DNA of 64,000 bases, taken from contig OZ022512.1 of the NCBI GenBank assembly GCA_963989385.1, forward strand, positions 25,999,899 to 26,063,898, in the 5' to 3' direction. Positions 47,000 through 59,134 of the stretch are shown piece by piece; position 1 is the first letter of the stretch; each line of letters begins with the position of its first letter. Source of the stretch: Ctena decussata. Lineage: Eukaryota > Mollusca > Bivalvia > Lucinida > Lucinidae. The notes under the pieces are model-generated. The model worked only from the letters and a program-made list of their open reading frames with translations, made no database searches and had not been told where the DNA came from. A program made the translations under genes and the position numbers.

Positions 47000-48250
47000 T
47001 TGGTTTAAACAATATCTTATTCAATAAATACAGGAAAAGAAATAGTGTATATTGTGGTTTACAAAATCAGTCTAGTGTGTGTCTGCACTATTTCATGTAT
47101 TTATTTATTCATTACATTATTAATAATTTTTTAATTTTTTATATTTTAGGGGGGGGGGGGAGGGCGTAGAGGGGCAGGGGATCAGGCACTCCTGTCACAA
47201 TATTTAGGCATACTGCATAAAGATTGTTGTCTTTTTGTAATATACAAGAACAATTGTTAATAATCGTATTTACGTGCAACCTAGTTCGTGTTCGATCCAT
47301 ACAACTATAACATACGGGAGCCCATTGAAATAATTTAGGGTCTGTCATCCCAAAATCTGCACAATCCTCGTGAATACTCTGGAGGGCCATTGAACTAGTA
47401 TCCCCTCATCCATGTTCAAATGGTACATGTACTTCGTTTTCCCTAGCAAACAGCTGTTTTAGGCTGGTACCATCACAGTGTGTCTCACTGCAAGTGACAT
47501 TAAATAAAATGGAAATTGGAGAATTGTCATACAACCCAGTCTCGTACTGATTCCAGTAACCGATTTATGTGCATTTTCATGTCTTCCATTCATTCTTAAA
47601 AGCCTGTTTTCGTCTTCTAGGAATATACAACATAAATACTTGTAAGTAATTATGAAAATATGCCATTAATTAGTAAACTCATAAACAAGAGAGCATTGTT
47701 AGGCTGGCGTTTGGAAGATTAATATAGACAAAATGACATGGAAATTAATATCGTACAGCTAAGTCTTGTTTAAGAACATGCAGTATAATTTAAGACCGTG
47801 TCAAAAATGTAAATATGATATTGTCCGGGCAACGAAAATCTGACCTCGAATAATTTTTGGACTACTACATGTACTAGTATGCTTGCCTGAAAAGGAAATG
47901 CCAGTCGGCTAGGGGTATCGTTGTCTCATCGAAATTGGTTGAACTCAATCGTTTGTTTAATCGATCATCCGATGGATCGATCAGTAGGCATACCCAAACG
48001 GACGGCATCGATCGATTTATCTATGGGTCGGTACCCTTCATCGAATAAGTCGATTAATTCAATATTAATCGGTTTGAATCATTTATCCGATGAGGCAGTA
48101 GACATCGTTTTGTCCGATCAGTCTGTCGACATCGCTGATAATAATTAATCGACTCCTGGTCTGAGTTAATTTCGGTGATCGATGCACTCAAAGGCGGATT
48201 TGAGCATGGTGTCTTCACATGTCTTAAACGAAATTTTCTTATATCTTCGT
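47000..48250. other. Intron 1 stretch; low-complexity patches only
   Basis: A run of about 12 G at 47151. At 47935-48150 a patch is rich in ATCGAT/CGATCGAT (GATCGATCATCCGATGGATC). Nothing coding recognised. Confidence 0.45.
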
Positions 48251-48254
48251 ATAT

Positions 48255-48510
48255 GCGTCTGGCTTAAGATGTATGGGTACACCTTCAAGTTTTTCCACAG
48301 TTTTTAAAAAGAAAGACAACTTTTGTAACTTTATGTTTTGCTTCCCTAGACCATGTATAGCTGTTCTGAAATGGAGTCTACTCTTAGAGGAAAGAATTTG
48401 CTCCTAGAGGAGCAAATTCTTTCCTTTAAGAGTTGACCCCATTAAGAATATAGGCAGAAATAAAAATGGCAGAGTTGCTTCCCCTGAAATTGTACCCATT
48501 TACCTTAATT
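48255..48510. repeat. Fold-back MITE, GGGGAAGCAACTC family
   Basis: TTAAGATGTATGGGTACACC faces GGTACAATTTCAGGGGAAGC; centre GAAAGAATTTGCTCCTAGAGG / AGCAAATTCTTTCC. The clearest copy of the family; TTAAG(G/A)T(G/A)(A/T)ATGGGTACA looks like its true end. Confidence 0.7.
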
Positions 48511-50308
48511 GCTCTTCGAAAGAAGCCTCGAAAACCAAGCTCACCACAAACATATTCGCAGATAATATTCCTGAACTGGACCGAATAATCAGGACAGGGT
48601 GGTTCAGTGATTGAATAACCAAACACAGAAACCATCTGGTACTTAGCTTATAAAAAATCTTCATTAGTTCTGAATCTTGAAGGACTTTACAACGCTGAGG
48701 TTAATTCAAAAGTTAAATAGTCTATTAAAAGGCATTAAAATGCCTGTAAAAAGATTGGAAACAGAGGAACATGAAGTTTAGTCATACGAGAGTGTTGAGC
48801 TACTTGTATCTCCCTAAAACGTGTACATTTGTGTTTAGGAGCAGAATGACTCGAATTTTACGTCCATTTTAACAGTAATCAAAGCATATAAGGAAGATGC
48901 TAGATAAGCGGGACAGCGCATAACCAACTGAGCTTTCGGGACTGTACTGGTCTTTGAGCAGTATGTCAGATATTGCAGGCCTATTAGGCAATGAATGAGA
49001 CAATGGCTGTGGTAAAATCTTTCTGAAATTTGAGTGGTTTCTGTATGCTGACTGCTACGCCAATGGGCGTAGACAGTACATGTACTGTGATCTGAACAAC
49101 AAGTGCAAGTATTAATGTACTAATTGACGGTCTGTAAAGTGTTACATCGAACTTGTTTATTTTCAAATTATGACACTGGCGTCTGTACATGATAAAGAAA
49201 AACTACATTACCATTTCGTAGTATTAAAACGATTATCTTATGAACTGTATCGAAAATCACGAGTTAATGTGTTTTTAATCTACGGCTAAAACACATATTA
49301 TGGTTTGATACCAGTTAATTTGATACTTAATGTAACCATCCATCTACCTGTCGTACACTTGATTTATCAAAACCTAATTTTTCTAATACACCTTTTAAAA
49401 TACCTTTATTACTAGGCGAATATGACGGTATCATAATCTTTTAAATATCTTCTAAATCTCCACGTTGTACCTAGCTTTTCCCGTAGTTCATAAGACTTAC
49501 TGCTTCATTTTGTCGGTGAATACCGCAGTATGTTTTTCGTATGCATGTGTGCTCAGTTTCATAATCTGTGTTTGACCAATTCCATGTACCCCAATCGCCC
49601 TCAGTAGTTAACAGCATACAGTCAGTATGTGCGTGCTCTTGTACATGCACAAAAGTCATAGTAGGCAGTAAGTACAGGGTAAAGATAAACGGGAAAAGGT
49701 GTGCATCCATCCCAACAGATTTACAACATTTACAGGCAGAAGTGGTCCGTCTCACCTAAATCTATCATGGATGTATTACCCTTCAAAACAAAAAAAATTG
49801 ATGGAAGAATCTAGAACTTAAAACAATTCAAAAAGGTAAGAATCATCGTATCTTAAGGCTGCCAACTTTCCTATTTGTATATTCGCTTGAAACAAAACTA
49901 TCCATTTGTCACACATCATGAAGAAAAATGTGCTTTTAGCAACAAATTGCTTTTGCCTCACTCATACATAAATCATAATTAGCTAGCGTCAGGTGAACAT
50001 ATAAGCCATTTTATTGGAAAACCAGCCTTAAAGCATTTGCCATATGCGCATGTCTAGACCAGGCGGCACACATGCGCAGTCTGGCCAGGGTACTCACATC
50101 TCGCTTTCGGAAGTGTGTACCTGCAAATCTCATGACCAGACTAGGAGCATGCACCGGCTTTTCTGGGTATATATGCGTGTATACGCGTCAGATGAACATA
50201 TTTCACATTACAGTTTTCTCACGACTCGATTGATAGATAGATGACATGCGACTGTATAGATGGCATGCGACTGTACGTCCTTTTCAGCATTATTCCAGTC
50301 ATATCAGG

Positions 50309-50730
50309 ACGATGAAAGTATGCGCACTTAATACTGGTTAATCGCTTAGGAGGTCTACGCCTGCCCAAGCCGGGCCGGGTAGCGCAATCGGTAGGGCACC
50401 GGACTCGTCAGTCAGAGGTCCTGAGTTCGAATCCCGGTCTGGCCACATACTTTCGTTTCTCCTTCCGCTGATTCAAGAAGGGCAGTTGTCAGTTACTGGC
50501 GAAAGTATGTGCACTTAGTACTGGTTAACCGCTTAGGAGGTCTAAGCCTGCCCAGGAATAGTGTGGTTAGGTTAACTGACCATCCCGACATGACCTTAGT
50601 TGTTTACCGTGGACGTTAAGCATCAAATCAACCAACCAACCAACGCCTGCCCAAGGATAGTGTGGTTAGGTTAACTGACCGTTCCGACATGACCATACCA
50701 TGATACCTATTAACCGTGCACGTAAAAGCA
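50309..50730 (+). mobile_element. Older family-1 SINE body, split by a younger copy
   Basis: GAAAGTATGCGCACTTAATA, CTGGTTAATCGCTTAGGAGG up to ACGCCTGCCCAAG at 50369. It resumes after the insertion with ACGCCTGCCCAAGGATAGTG to GCACGTAAAAGCAACAAC. The tRNA-like head is absent. Confidence 0.85.
50370..50642 (+). mobile_element. Young family-1 SINE with a 13-bp target site duplication
   Basis: Head CCGGGCCGGGTAGCGCAATC, box B GAGTTCGAATCCC, the full body, and an AACCAACCAACC tail. ACGCCTGCCCAAG occurs at 50357-50369 and again at 50643-50655: a perfect 13-bp duplication expected of LINE-driven retrotransposition. Nearly identical to 46008-46285. Confidence 0.9.
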
Positions 50731-51087
50731 ACAACACACCAACACACAAGTTCTGTCTAGGAACATTAAGGACCGTTATAAGACCGCTGCTTTTGATTTT
50801 CACTGCGCGCATATGATATAAAACAAGTTTTTGCTTTCCACGGCCTTAGTCATAATTAGCTACCGTCAAATGTACTGAAAGAATGTTAAAAAGAAACATG
50901 TTCCCAAGCGTGTCGGGCAACCTAAAGGTGAAAGTTATTTTAGTGAAAAAAAAATAATTATCATAACATTTGTTAACATGGTTTTAAAAACGTCCTAAAT
51001 ACTGTATGCATGCGTGTGCGAGAGAGACAGACAAACAGTGAGTTGTTTCAGTATCATGCAGTTACGCGTTAACCCATTCCATTCGGG

Positions 51088-51147
51088 ACAGTTTGGATCC
51101 AGATCAGGGCCCACAAAACGTGGGGCCTGATCTGAGAACCAAACTGT
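51088..51147. repeat. Palindromic repeat, ACAGTTTGGATCCAGATCAG
   Basis: ACAGTTTGGATCCAGATCAG, GGCCC, ACAAAACGT, GGGGCC, TGATCTGAGAACCAAACTGT. Downstream GCAGACGACAA matches the right flank of other family members. Confidence 0.75.
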
Positions 51148-52404
51148 TTGCTGCCTAGACAGCATTTCTACAAGAGTTAGTTAGACCAATTTTGTCAAAA
51201 TATTCTTGATTTTTGATGCAGACGACAATTTCAGCAGACGACAAAAATACCCAGAATGCAATGGTAATACAAACATTTACTTCTGTCAGCTCCCTTATAA
51301 AATACATTTTCAGTGGTTATTATTAAACCCACAGAACCATTACCTAATAAAAATGAAATATAGCCAAATTTTCTTCTATATGTAATTGAAAATATACTTT
51401 AATATTTCTGATTTCCATAACTTCGTTATTGCAAAAGATATTTATAAGACATAATCGTAAAATTTTGATGGCTTTATCATATAAAGCAGCTGGGGTATAA
51501 ATATTTCTTTCCTCCCTGACATTTTGCGGAATATTTGTCAAATTCTGCTCTTCCCCACAAAAAGTGAGTAAGAAATTGGTTGAACAATTCAGCATGTCTC
51601 CACTAGCCTGCGCCCCTATGTGATAGCTGCAGTGTTGATGGCTTTCTCATTTATAGGAGTTTCGTTTTGTTAAAAATGCGTTAGAAAAAACATGCACAGC
51701 ACTCACCTAAGTCATTCTGGTTGCTAAAACCTAACTTATTTACCCAAAAGAATCAAAAGAAGAAGAAAGAATCATACAAAAGATCATCAAAAGCAAAAAT
51801 AATGAATTACAAACAGAAACGAAGTCTGTTGTTAGGCGCCATTGTCATGCCAGACTCAGAATCAGGGTGATTTAGGCGATCGAATGTGCTCTTTTCCCAT
51901 CCCTCCTTGTATATCGTTTCAAAAAGAAACATTGTTTCGTGGATTTCTTTAATTGGAGCCAAAGTTGTCGACATCATTAAGCAAAGTTCAAGAAAATAAG
52001 CCGCATTCGCCTAGTAATGGCTCCGCGGTAATTCTACAGACCCATTTCCAGGAGTTTTATGGTCGCAGAGTAATAATTCCGTCAAGCGTCTGTTAGCCTC
52101 AGTTGACATCGGCGCCAAATGGAGGCTTTGTAGACAATTAAGTAATGAATGGAATTATTGATCAGAGTGCGTCTTCTGTGACTGTGATTGTAGGATCTAA
52201 GTAATCAGACGATCAGTTATAGAAAGAAAAAAAAATATTACAAAGAATTTGGCCGATGAGTGTAATGGCATAAGAATTTATTTTATTCCATCTACAGATT
52301 GTAGTACGGGGGATTTAGTCAATATGGCGTCTTTCTTGTCTTCTCCTGTCTGTGAATATTAATGTTGTTGTTAACTCTTTAAGCCCCAGTGACGCAATTA
52401 GCAA

Positions 52405-52575
52405 AATTTGCAAACAGCGTAGATCCTGATGAGGCGGCTCATAATGAGCCGCCTCATCTAGATCTACACTGTTTGCCCTCTAGTCTTTGAATTCTCAATA
52501 TAAAAAGTCTTGGACAAGGCATTTTTTTAATTTTTGCAGACGTAAATTTTGTCGTCTGCTTTTTGGTAATGAAAG
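52405..52575 (+). repeat. Hairpin repeat with GCAGACGTAAATTTTGTCGTC right flank
   Basis: GCAAACAGCGTAGATCCTGA, TGAGGCGGCTCATAATGAGC, CTAGATCTACACTGTTTGCC, then the right flank that is triplicated at 46657-46990. Here it is single. Confidence 0.8.
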
Positions 52576-53592
52576 ATTAATGTTGTTGTTAAGCTTATGT
52601 TTTAACTACCATAAGCTTACGACTAAAAATATCCTGTTTTTTTTTTACGATAATCCTAGTTCCAAACTTTGCTTCAATTCAGAAATAAAAGATAATACTT
52701 AAAAATACTTGAAAACAAAGGCTGTAAAGTATTTTTAAAAAATCCATCTACAATGGTACACATATTTCGCTGCCATTCCTCGATGCCTTCACAAAGACTT
52801 GCAATACTTTAACTAGCACTTTTTAATAAAAAAAACTTCTGGCTAGACGGTTCTAAATTTTGGAGCCGCAAGATAATGTTTATTCCCATAATCACGAGTA
52901 TATTCATCCGCACCTCTGTTGGTACGATACAATCTGAACCTCTGGAGGTATGATACAGTGACTGCCGTTGAAAGGCCTTATTTCGAATACTGGACAAAAC
53001 ATAGAGCCACTTTTAGATGTGAATGTAATAAAAGATTATGTTGGGGAAAACTCTAAATTTAGATGGTAGAAATGTTTCTTCACACCGGCGTAATGTTGGT
53101 GCCTCTTAACCTACGGGATATATTTAAGTCTTGTATCATTTCTTAGCTTCCCTTAAACGTATATATTAGTATGTATGTCATCGTAGCCTGCCTCTTAGGG
53201 TGTAATTGATGTTTTACAAAATAAAATATTGCATTATTGACAAAGGTCACATAAAAAAAGTAACAAGCTGACACTGCCTACATTATGCTATTTCTAACAT
53301 ATAGAGTTACATGTCAAATGAATAATAGTTTATAAATTGTAGTTTAATTACTTAAAAGACATTTACATCAATACACGACAAGGTGAAACGTAACCTTATC
53401 TCTGCGATATACAAGAAATATGAAAATTATAGGGAGCGAAATGAAAAGCAACGTTAAACGGCTCGGCATGTGCTGTCATAATTTGATAAAGTTGTCTGTA
53501 AAAGAAATTAGTGTTTGTTTTCAGGGTATTTTTATTACAGTAGCCTAATCGGCTTGTTGCTGGGAGTTTCTGTAGTTTACGTTACCACCTCT

Positions 53593-53844
53593 GGTTAACT
53601 ATGTATATACAAGGGCTGTTACGAAACGAAAAAGAGCTGTTACGAAACGAAAAAGAGCTGTTACGAAACGAAAAAGTCATAGTTACCAAACGACCTGGTG
53701 GCCTTTTCGAAACGAAAAAGAGATGTTACGAAACAGTCGTACTTACCAAACGACTTGATGACCAGGTCGTTTGGTAACTATGGCTCTTTGTCGTTGCGTA
53801 ACAGCTCTTTTTCGTTTCATAACATCCTTGAAGAGATGGTTACC
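53593..53844. mobile_element. MITE with GGTTAAC ends and triplicated GCTGTTACGAAACGAAAAAG arm
   Basis: GGTTAACTATGTATATACAA then three consecutive 22-bp units GCTGTTACGAAACGAAAAAG(A). The centre has CCAAACGACCTGGT / GACCAGGTCGTTTGG, and the right arm (AACAGCTCTTTTTCGTTTCA) has one unit and ends ATGGTTACC. Relative of 36066-36256. Confidence 0.8.
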
Positions 53845-54249
53845 CTGACCGCGTCAAGACTGATGGCATATTTTTAGAGTACGATTATTTGACTGCGTGA
53901 ATGCGCAGGCTGCTCTGTATCTTAGTTGATCGCTTTAATGTACTCCAAGGCATGGAGCTGGAGTGTCATACTGCTTATTGGGTGGAAAGGGAAGTCGTGA
54001 AAACGAGAACTCTGTATAAGCCTTTCGCTTTCATTCTAGTCCCTAAGTTTTTATTATTTAACACATGTACATGAGAATGTATGCTAACTAAAAAGAAAAA
54101 AAATGAACAAACAACGTTTAAAGGAGACGGCTTATTGTGTAGTAAAACAGCAAACATGTAGTTAGAAAACATGCAAATATAACAAAACTACTTATTCGAA
54201 GTAACATAAGACAACAGCAGATGATTTCTTCACGCCTCAATCATTAAAT

Positions 54250-54485
54250 GAGCCACGACACGACAAAACCAACAATGTGGTTGTGCGTCCAGCACAGACT
54301 CAGATCAGCTTGGGCATCCACCCAGTTTGATCAGACTCTTCGTTAAATGTTCAAAGGGTAGCTTAGGGTCTAAGCTACTTCAATGCGGACAGCGAAGACT
54401 CTGATCAGACTGGGCGGATGCCCAAGCTGATCTGAGTCAGCGCTGGGCGCACAACCACGTTGTTGGTTTTCTCGTGTCGAGGCTC
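54250..54485. mobile_element. ~236-bp MITE, GAGCCGCGACACGAC family (copy 6)
   Basis: GAGCCACGACACGACAAAAC to CTCGTGTCGAGGCTC. AAAT stands on both sides (54246-54249 and 54486-54489), a possible target duplication. Confidence 0.85.
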
Positions 54486-55271
54486 AAATGTCTAAAGCGG
54501 TGATAACGACCTGCTAGACGGCCTTTACAACTGACCGCTCCCGCCAATTTCTATTTTATCCCAATTTTATCCGCGGACGACAATTCTTTTGTATTTTCCC
54601 AGTGGTCAAAAAGCATTAATTTCACCCATGTCTCTTAACAAATCCTTCGTGAAAGGTAGCTATCATAGTTGACCATCTCGTAATATTCTGGTCGCCAGAG
54701 TAGGTAATTGTTCGGCTGTTATAAAGTTTCAATAGATTTCGATCTTTGTGTGTTTTTGATGCTCATTTTTCGTACCCAGATCCGCCTTTCCTTTGGTGTT
54801 TTATGTGTGCAGTGTCATTATTACAGAGGACATGATAGAGTGGCTTAAAGGGGCAACCTTTATACACCCATGATTATTTTAGCGACGTGTATTTTCTCTA
54901 CGTACCTTGCCTATTTAATGCGTTTGAAACGTAGTGTTACCGCCATGCGCCATATGCTTTGAACATCCCCAGGTCAACATGGTATTTTCTTTAACTGTTT
55001 TTTCTTCTTCTGTCTTTTGAGACCATGTTGGTTAAATATCGCAAGGGAAGCATATGAGAAACATAAAACACTAAAAAACTATATTAACGAAATGATTAAT
55101 CAAAGAGTAATAAATAAATAAAAAAACCGATCATGATACGAGAAAGGATACATTATTTCACGTGCGACCATCCAAAATTCAGAAGGTTCGCATGTATGTG
55201 CAATACTGATTTAAGCATCTGCATGACTATTTTTTTACAGCATAGATTCGTCAATATTCATAGTCAGCTGA

Positions 55272-55340
55272 TGCGAACAGGGAAGAATCTGAACAGACTG
55301 CGCAGATGCGCAGGCTGATCTGATTCTTCCCTTTTCGCAA
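55272..55340. repeat. Palindrome, TGCGAACAGGGAAGAATCTG
   Basis: TGCGAACAGGGAAGAATCTG, ACAGACTGCGCAGATGCGCA, GGCTGATCTGATTCTTCCC, TTTTCGCA. Family of 30263 and 40733. Confidence 0.85.
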
Positions 55341-55967
55341 ATGCTATTGTGGAAGCATTTTATCGTGTCATGGATTGCAAGGAAGCAAATCATGTGGGAA
55401 CAAGATGATGGTAACTTTTTTATCACCAACATTTTATGAAATATGAATGTCTGAGATACCTAAAGTTTATTTCAAACAACTTAAGTAGTATTATATCTCC
55501 GTTGTTCTAATACACGCGGTGAATCGGTTTATGTTACATCTTATCAGTGAAAATCGCTGTATTTAACTGATAGAAAGAACACTGTTAAAATTGTACCAAG
55601 GGGAAAAGGAACTTGATGAGTCCTGGATAATTCAGTACACATACACACGGACAAACACATACATACTGACAAAATTGACAGCATTAAACTCAGCACGAAA
55701 GCTACAGACACAGTTTAGAAAATTTATATGCACATACGAACGAACAGTAATAATTGCGTGCGCGATGATTTCAGTAGCCATGCAGGGCAAGGAGGGCTCC
55801 ATATTTTGTAGGCCATAAAACCTTTTTGACTTATACGAGGTTAATCTTTAATGTTTAAAGATAAACTTATCTGTTTGAGAGATTAAGCCTTTGAAAACAT
55901 TTTAAATTAGTGGGTAGGCTACATCAGCTATATTATGATATTGCATAGAGTATCCCTTAAAAGTGGC

Positions 55968-56039
55968 CAATCGGAACACCGCTCGGCCAATTTCGTGAAT
56001 CAACTGAATCACGGAAATGGCCGAGCGGTGCTCCGATTA
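55968..56039. mobile_element. Hairpin MITE, AATCGGAACACCGCTCGG family (copy 3)
   Basis: AATCGGAACACCGCTCGGCC and its inverse GGCCGAGCGGTGCTCCGATT around CGTGAATCAACTGAATCACG. The most symmetric copy. Confidence 0.85.
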
Positions 56040-56241
56040 AAAAAAAGTGGCAAACCCTAGGGTCAGCAGCGAACACCCACCGTTCCAGCCAATAATTGGA
56101 CTTCGTATGTTTTCAAACTCGACCTGGGCAACTCCGAAAATTTCTGTATATATCTATGTCACCTGTGTGTGACCTGATAAGTGTTTTTTGTTGAACTGTG
56201 TTCTGCAGTCTCAGGCGAACGCCTTTGTTTCTTTCTTTCTT

Positions 56242-56271
56242 GTTTTTTTTTTTTTTTTTTTTTTTTTTTTT
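56242..56271. repeat. Poly(T) run
   Basis: About 30 T in a row, after a CTTTCTTTCTTG lead. Confidence 0.9.
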
Positions 56272-56474
56272 CATCCTGCTGCCAATGATATGGGCACTGC
56301 TAAAAAGTCACAAAGCTTAATGAATAAATTGAAATGGTGCATTTTGTACGGTAGAAGCACCCTTCTTGCATATGATACGATCTTGTTAAAGGGGTAAATG
56401 GCGATATACGCAAATACGCCAGTACGTATTGAATTTTTGTGAAATTAATGTTATATGTGAATAAGGCAAAGTTT

Positions 56475-57522
56475 CTGTCAGAGAGTAGCTTTTCCCCCCT
56501 AGTAGTTTTTCCCCCCGGAAAAATGACTATGATTTTTCCATAGTAGAATTTCCCACCGGAAAAATGGCTATATAGTAGAATTTCCCCCCGGAAATATGAC
56601 TATATAGCCAATTTTCCCCGGGGAAAATCTACTATAGGTGTTTTTGCATAGCCGTTTTTCCCCTCCATAGTGGATTTTCCCCCTGGTAATATGATTGCGA
56701 GAAAACACGCTACATATTGGAATTTGCTCCTTCTCCAATTATAATAATGCGGTTCATAACTGAAGCAGAAATATGAGTACCTGTCCGTAAAATATTGATG
56801 GATAATATATGCTAGAACCACCTGCATGTTTCCATCAGTCTGTCTTATCTTGTTTTGGGGGAAAACAGGTAGCATTTTGCTTTTCCGTGTTAGCCAAAAA
56901 AGGATATGAGTGTACGTGGTTATGTGCATCAATTTGTTTAATTTTGTGTTTGTACAAGCGTTCATCTGTGCGTGCGTGCAGCAGAGTGCCTAGACTAGTG
57001 TTCGCCTTTCATGCAGAAGTCGTGGGCTCGACTCCCATTGGGACACATGTCCGATTATGGTTTTCAATGTAATAAGTCCCTACTAAATCAAACATGACTA
57101 GACAAAGCACCCATTCGTACATCTTCCTGTAGCTTACATGCGTATGTTTACGTATAAAAAATTCTGCGATGAGAAGAAATCACCTCAATTTCGTTCCTTA
57201 AATTAGTAATTATTGATTATTATAAAAATATGGTTGCTAAATTTGCATATTGATTTTTTGGAATTAATCACGTTTATTACCTCCATTGAAGTACCTACAC
57301 ATTTCTTATGCGATAAATTCCGTAGAATGTGTCTGTTACATTCCGTTCCGGTCCGCAAAATACCAATAACCATACCAAGTTCGCTAATAGCCAATTTCCC
57401 GGTGGGGGAAAAACTACTATGGGGGAAAAGTGGCTCTATGAGGTCCGGACAATCCACTATATAGCCGTTCTTCCTATAGCCATTTTTCCGGGGGGAAAGG
57501 GGGAAAAACCACTCTCTGACAG
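56475..57522. mobile_element. ~1.05-kb TIR element with CTGTCAGAGAGT ends and repeated CCCCCGGAAAAATG motifs
   Basis: CTGTCAGAGAGTAGCTTTTC at the left faces CACTCTCTGACAG at the right. The left 210 bases hold several copies of CCCCCGGAAAAATGACTAT / AGTAGAATTTCCC; the right 130 hold the same motif, inverted. In the middle is unrelated sequence with a tRNA-like box B (GGGCTCGACTCCC near 57028). Start of the inverse match could also be CAGAGAGT, hAT-style. No transposase is seen; the group is not assigned. Confidence 0.75.
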
Positions 57523-58303
57523 TTTCAATGCCGGATACATTTTGACATGACCGGATGTGAAATATTTCACTCCACTATTACAATTTGCTTGTTCATATCA
57601 TGAAATTGCCGACAGCTACGCTTAGAACTACTTATTTCTCTACGAGATGACTGATAAATACCAACTTTAAATAATTCCAAACTTTTCTAGGAGACATTCA
57701 TTGTTTTGATGAATAAATAAGTTACAATGAATTTATGAAATTCAAGCTTCATACATCAAACTTTGCGCAAAGCCTACGATTTAATTCAACACAGTGACGT
57801 TTAATAAGGAAATTAAATATCAAATATTCATAAGTGTCATAAACACATATCAGAATAGACTATCATAACCTGATATCCATGTTAATGTAATTTTTAAGGC
57901 CTAAGATTATGTACAGAATTAAGAACAAAACTGCATCTGCTTACTTTTATAACTTTAGCAGGTGTTATCAAGAAATAAAATTCACGTTACCGAGACTAAA
58001 TTTGAAGTCTTGATAGTATCCATGCATCCTTTTCAACAATGAAACATAAATGAAAACAACAAGTTGTTTCTCGTTATTGCCACCCCCCCCCCCCCCCCCC
58101 GTCCCCGCCCTTCCCTACCACCACCACCACCACCACCGCCACCACACACACCACACACACACACCGAGTACACATCAGAGTGAATTGTTCATTCTTTGTC
58201 GAAGGTTTTGCACCTGTTGCTACATGTATTTCTATGAAAATCAGCCTCATGATGTACAAATGACTGTCCAAGCTCCCTGCCCTCCTGGTTGTCAAAGAGT
58301 TTT
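57523..58303. other. Intron 1 stretch with C-run and (CCA)n/(CA)n
   Basis: Single-copy-looking sequence to 58075, then about 18 C (58083-58100), CCA units (58117-58143) and CA units. The proline/histidine-rich frame here is simple repeat. Confidence 0.6.
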
Positions 58304-59134
58304 TAGCTCACCTGAGCCAGCGGCTCCGGGGGAGCTTATAGGATGGTAAGGCTCCGTTGTCCGTCGTCCGTCGTCCGTCCGTCGTCCGTCGTCCGTCCAC
58401 ACTTTCAAACGACTTCTCCTCTGAAACCGCTGGGCCGATTGTAACCAAATTTCATATAGAGCCTCCTGGGACCTTAGGAACGAAAAGTTGTTCAAACGGT
58501 CCTGGTCACATGACCAACATGGCCGCCATGCCCATATATGGTAAAAACCTGAAAAAATCTTCTTCTCCGGAACCAATAGGCCGATGGCCTTGAAACTTGG
58601 TATGTAGCATCTGGTACACGAGTACTACCAAGATTGTTCAAATTGTGACCTTGGGTTGACCTTGACCTTTTTTATGGTAAGGTCAAATTTGCTTCCTTAT
58701 GCTTTTATATGGCGAAATGCTGCAACATAAGATATCTTGGAAACTGGTGAAGATTTTGGCCTAAAAATTGGTACATACAGTCATCTTAATGACTACATGA
58801 AGATTTGTGAGTACAAGAAGTCAAGGTCATTCTTTGACCTTTGACCCAGAACTCTCATATTTTGACAATTTCAAACTTCTCCTCTGAAACCGCTGGGCCG
58901 ATTGTAACCAAATTTCATATAGAGCCTCCTGGGACATTAGGAACGAAAAATTGTTCAAACGGTCCAGGTCACATGACCAACATGGCAGCCATGCCCATAT
59001 ATGGTAAAAACCTGAAAAAATCTTCTTCTCCAGAACCAATAGGCCGATGGCCTTGAAACTTGGTATGTAGCATCTGGTACACGAGTACTACCAAGATTGT
59101 TCAAATTGTGACCTTGGGTTGACCTTGACCTTTT
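58304..59134 (+). mobile_element. Tandem-core element, ~460-bp units, right-truncated
   Basis: Left end AGCTCACCTGAGCCAGCGGC with (CCGTCGT)n, one full unit and most of a second (marker spacing 463 bp). It stops inside GACCTTTTT, where a second left end starts. No right end of its own. Confidence 0.85.

Noticed and set aside
58050..58349. Proline/histidine-rich frame
   Set aside because: Poly-C, (CCA)n and (CA)n simple repeats.
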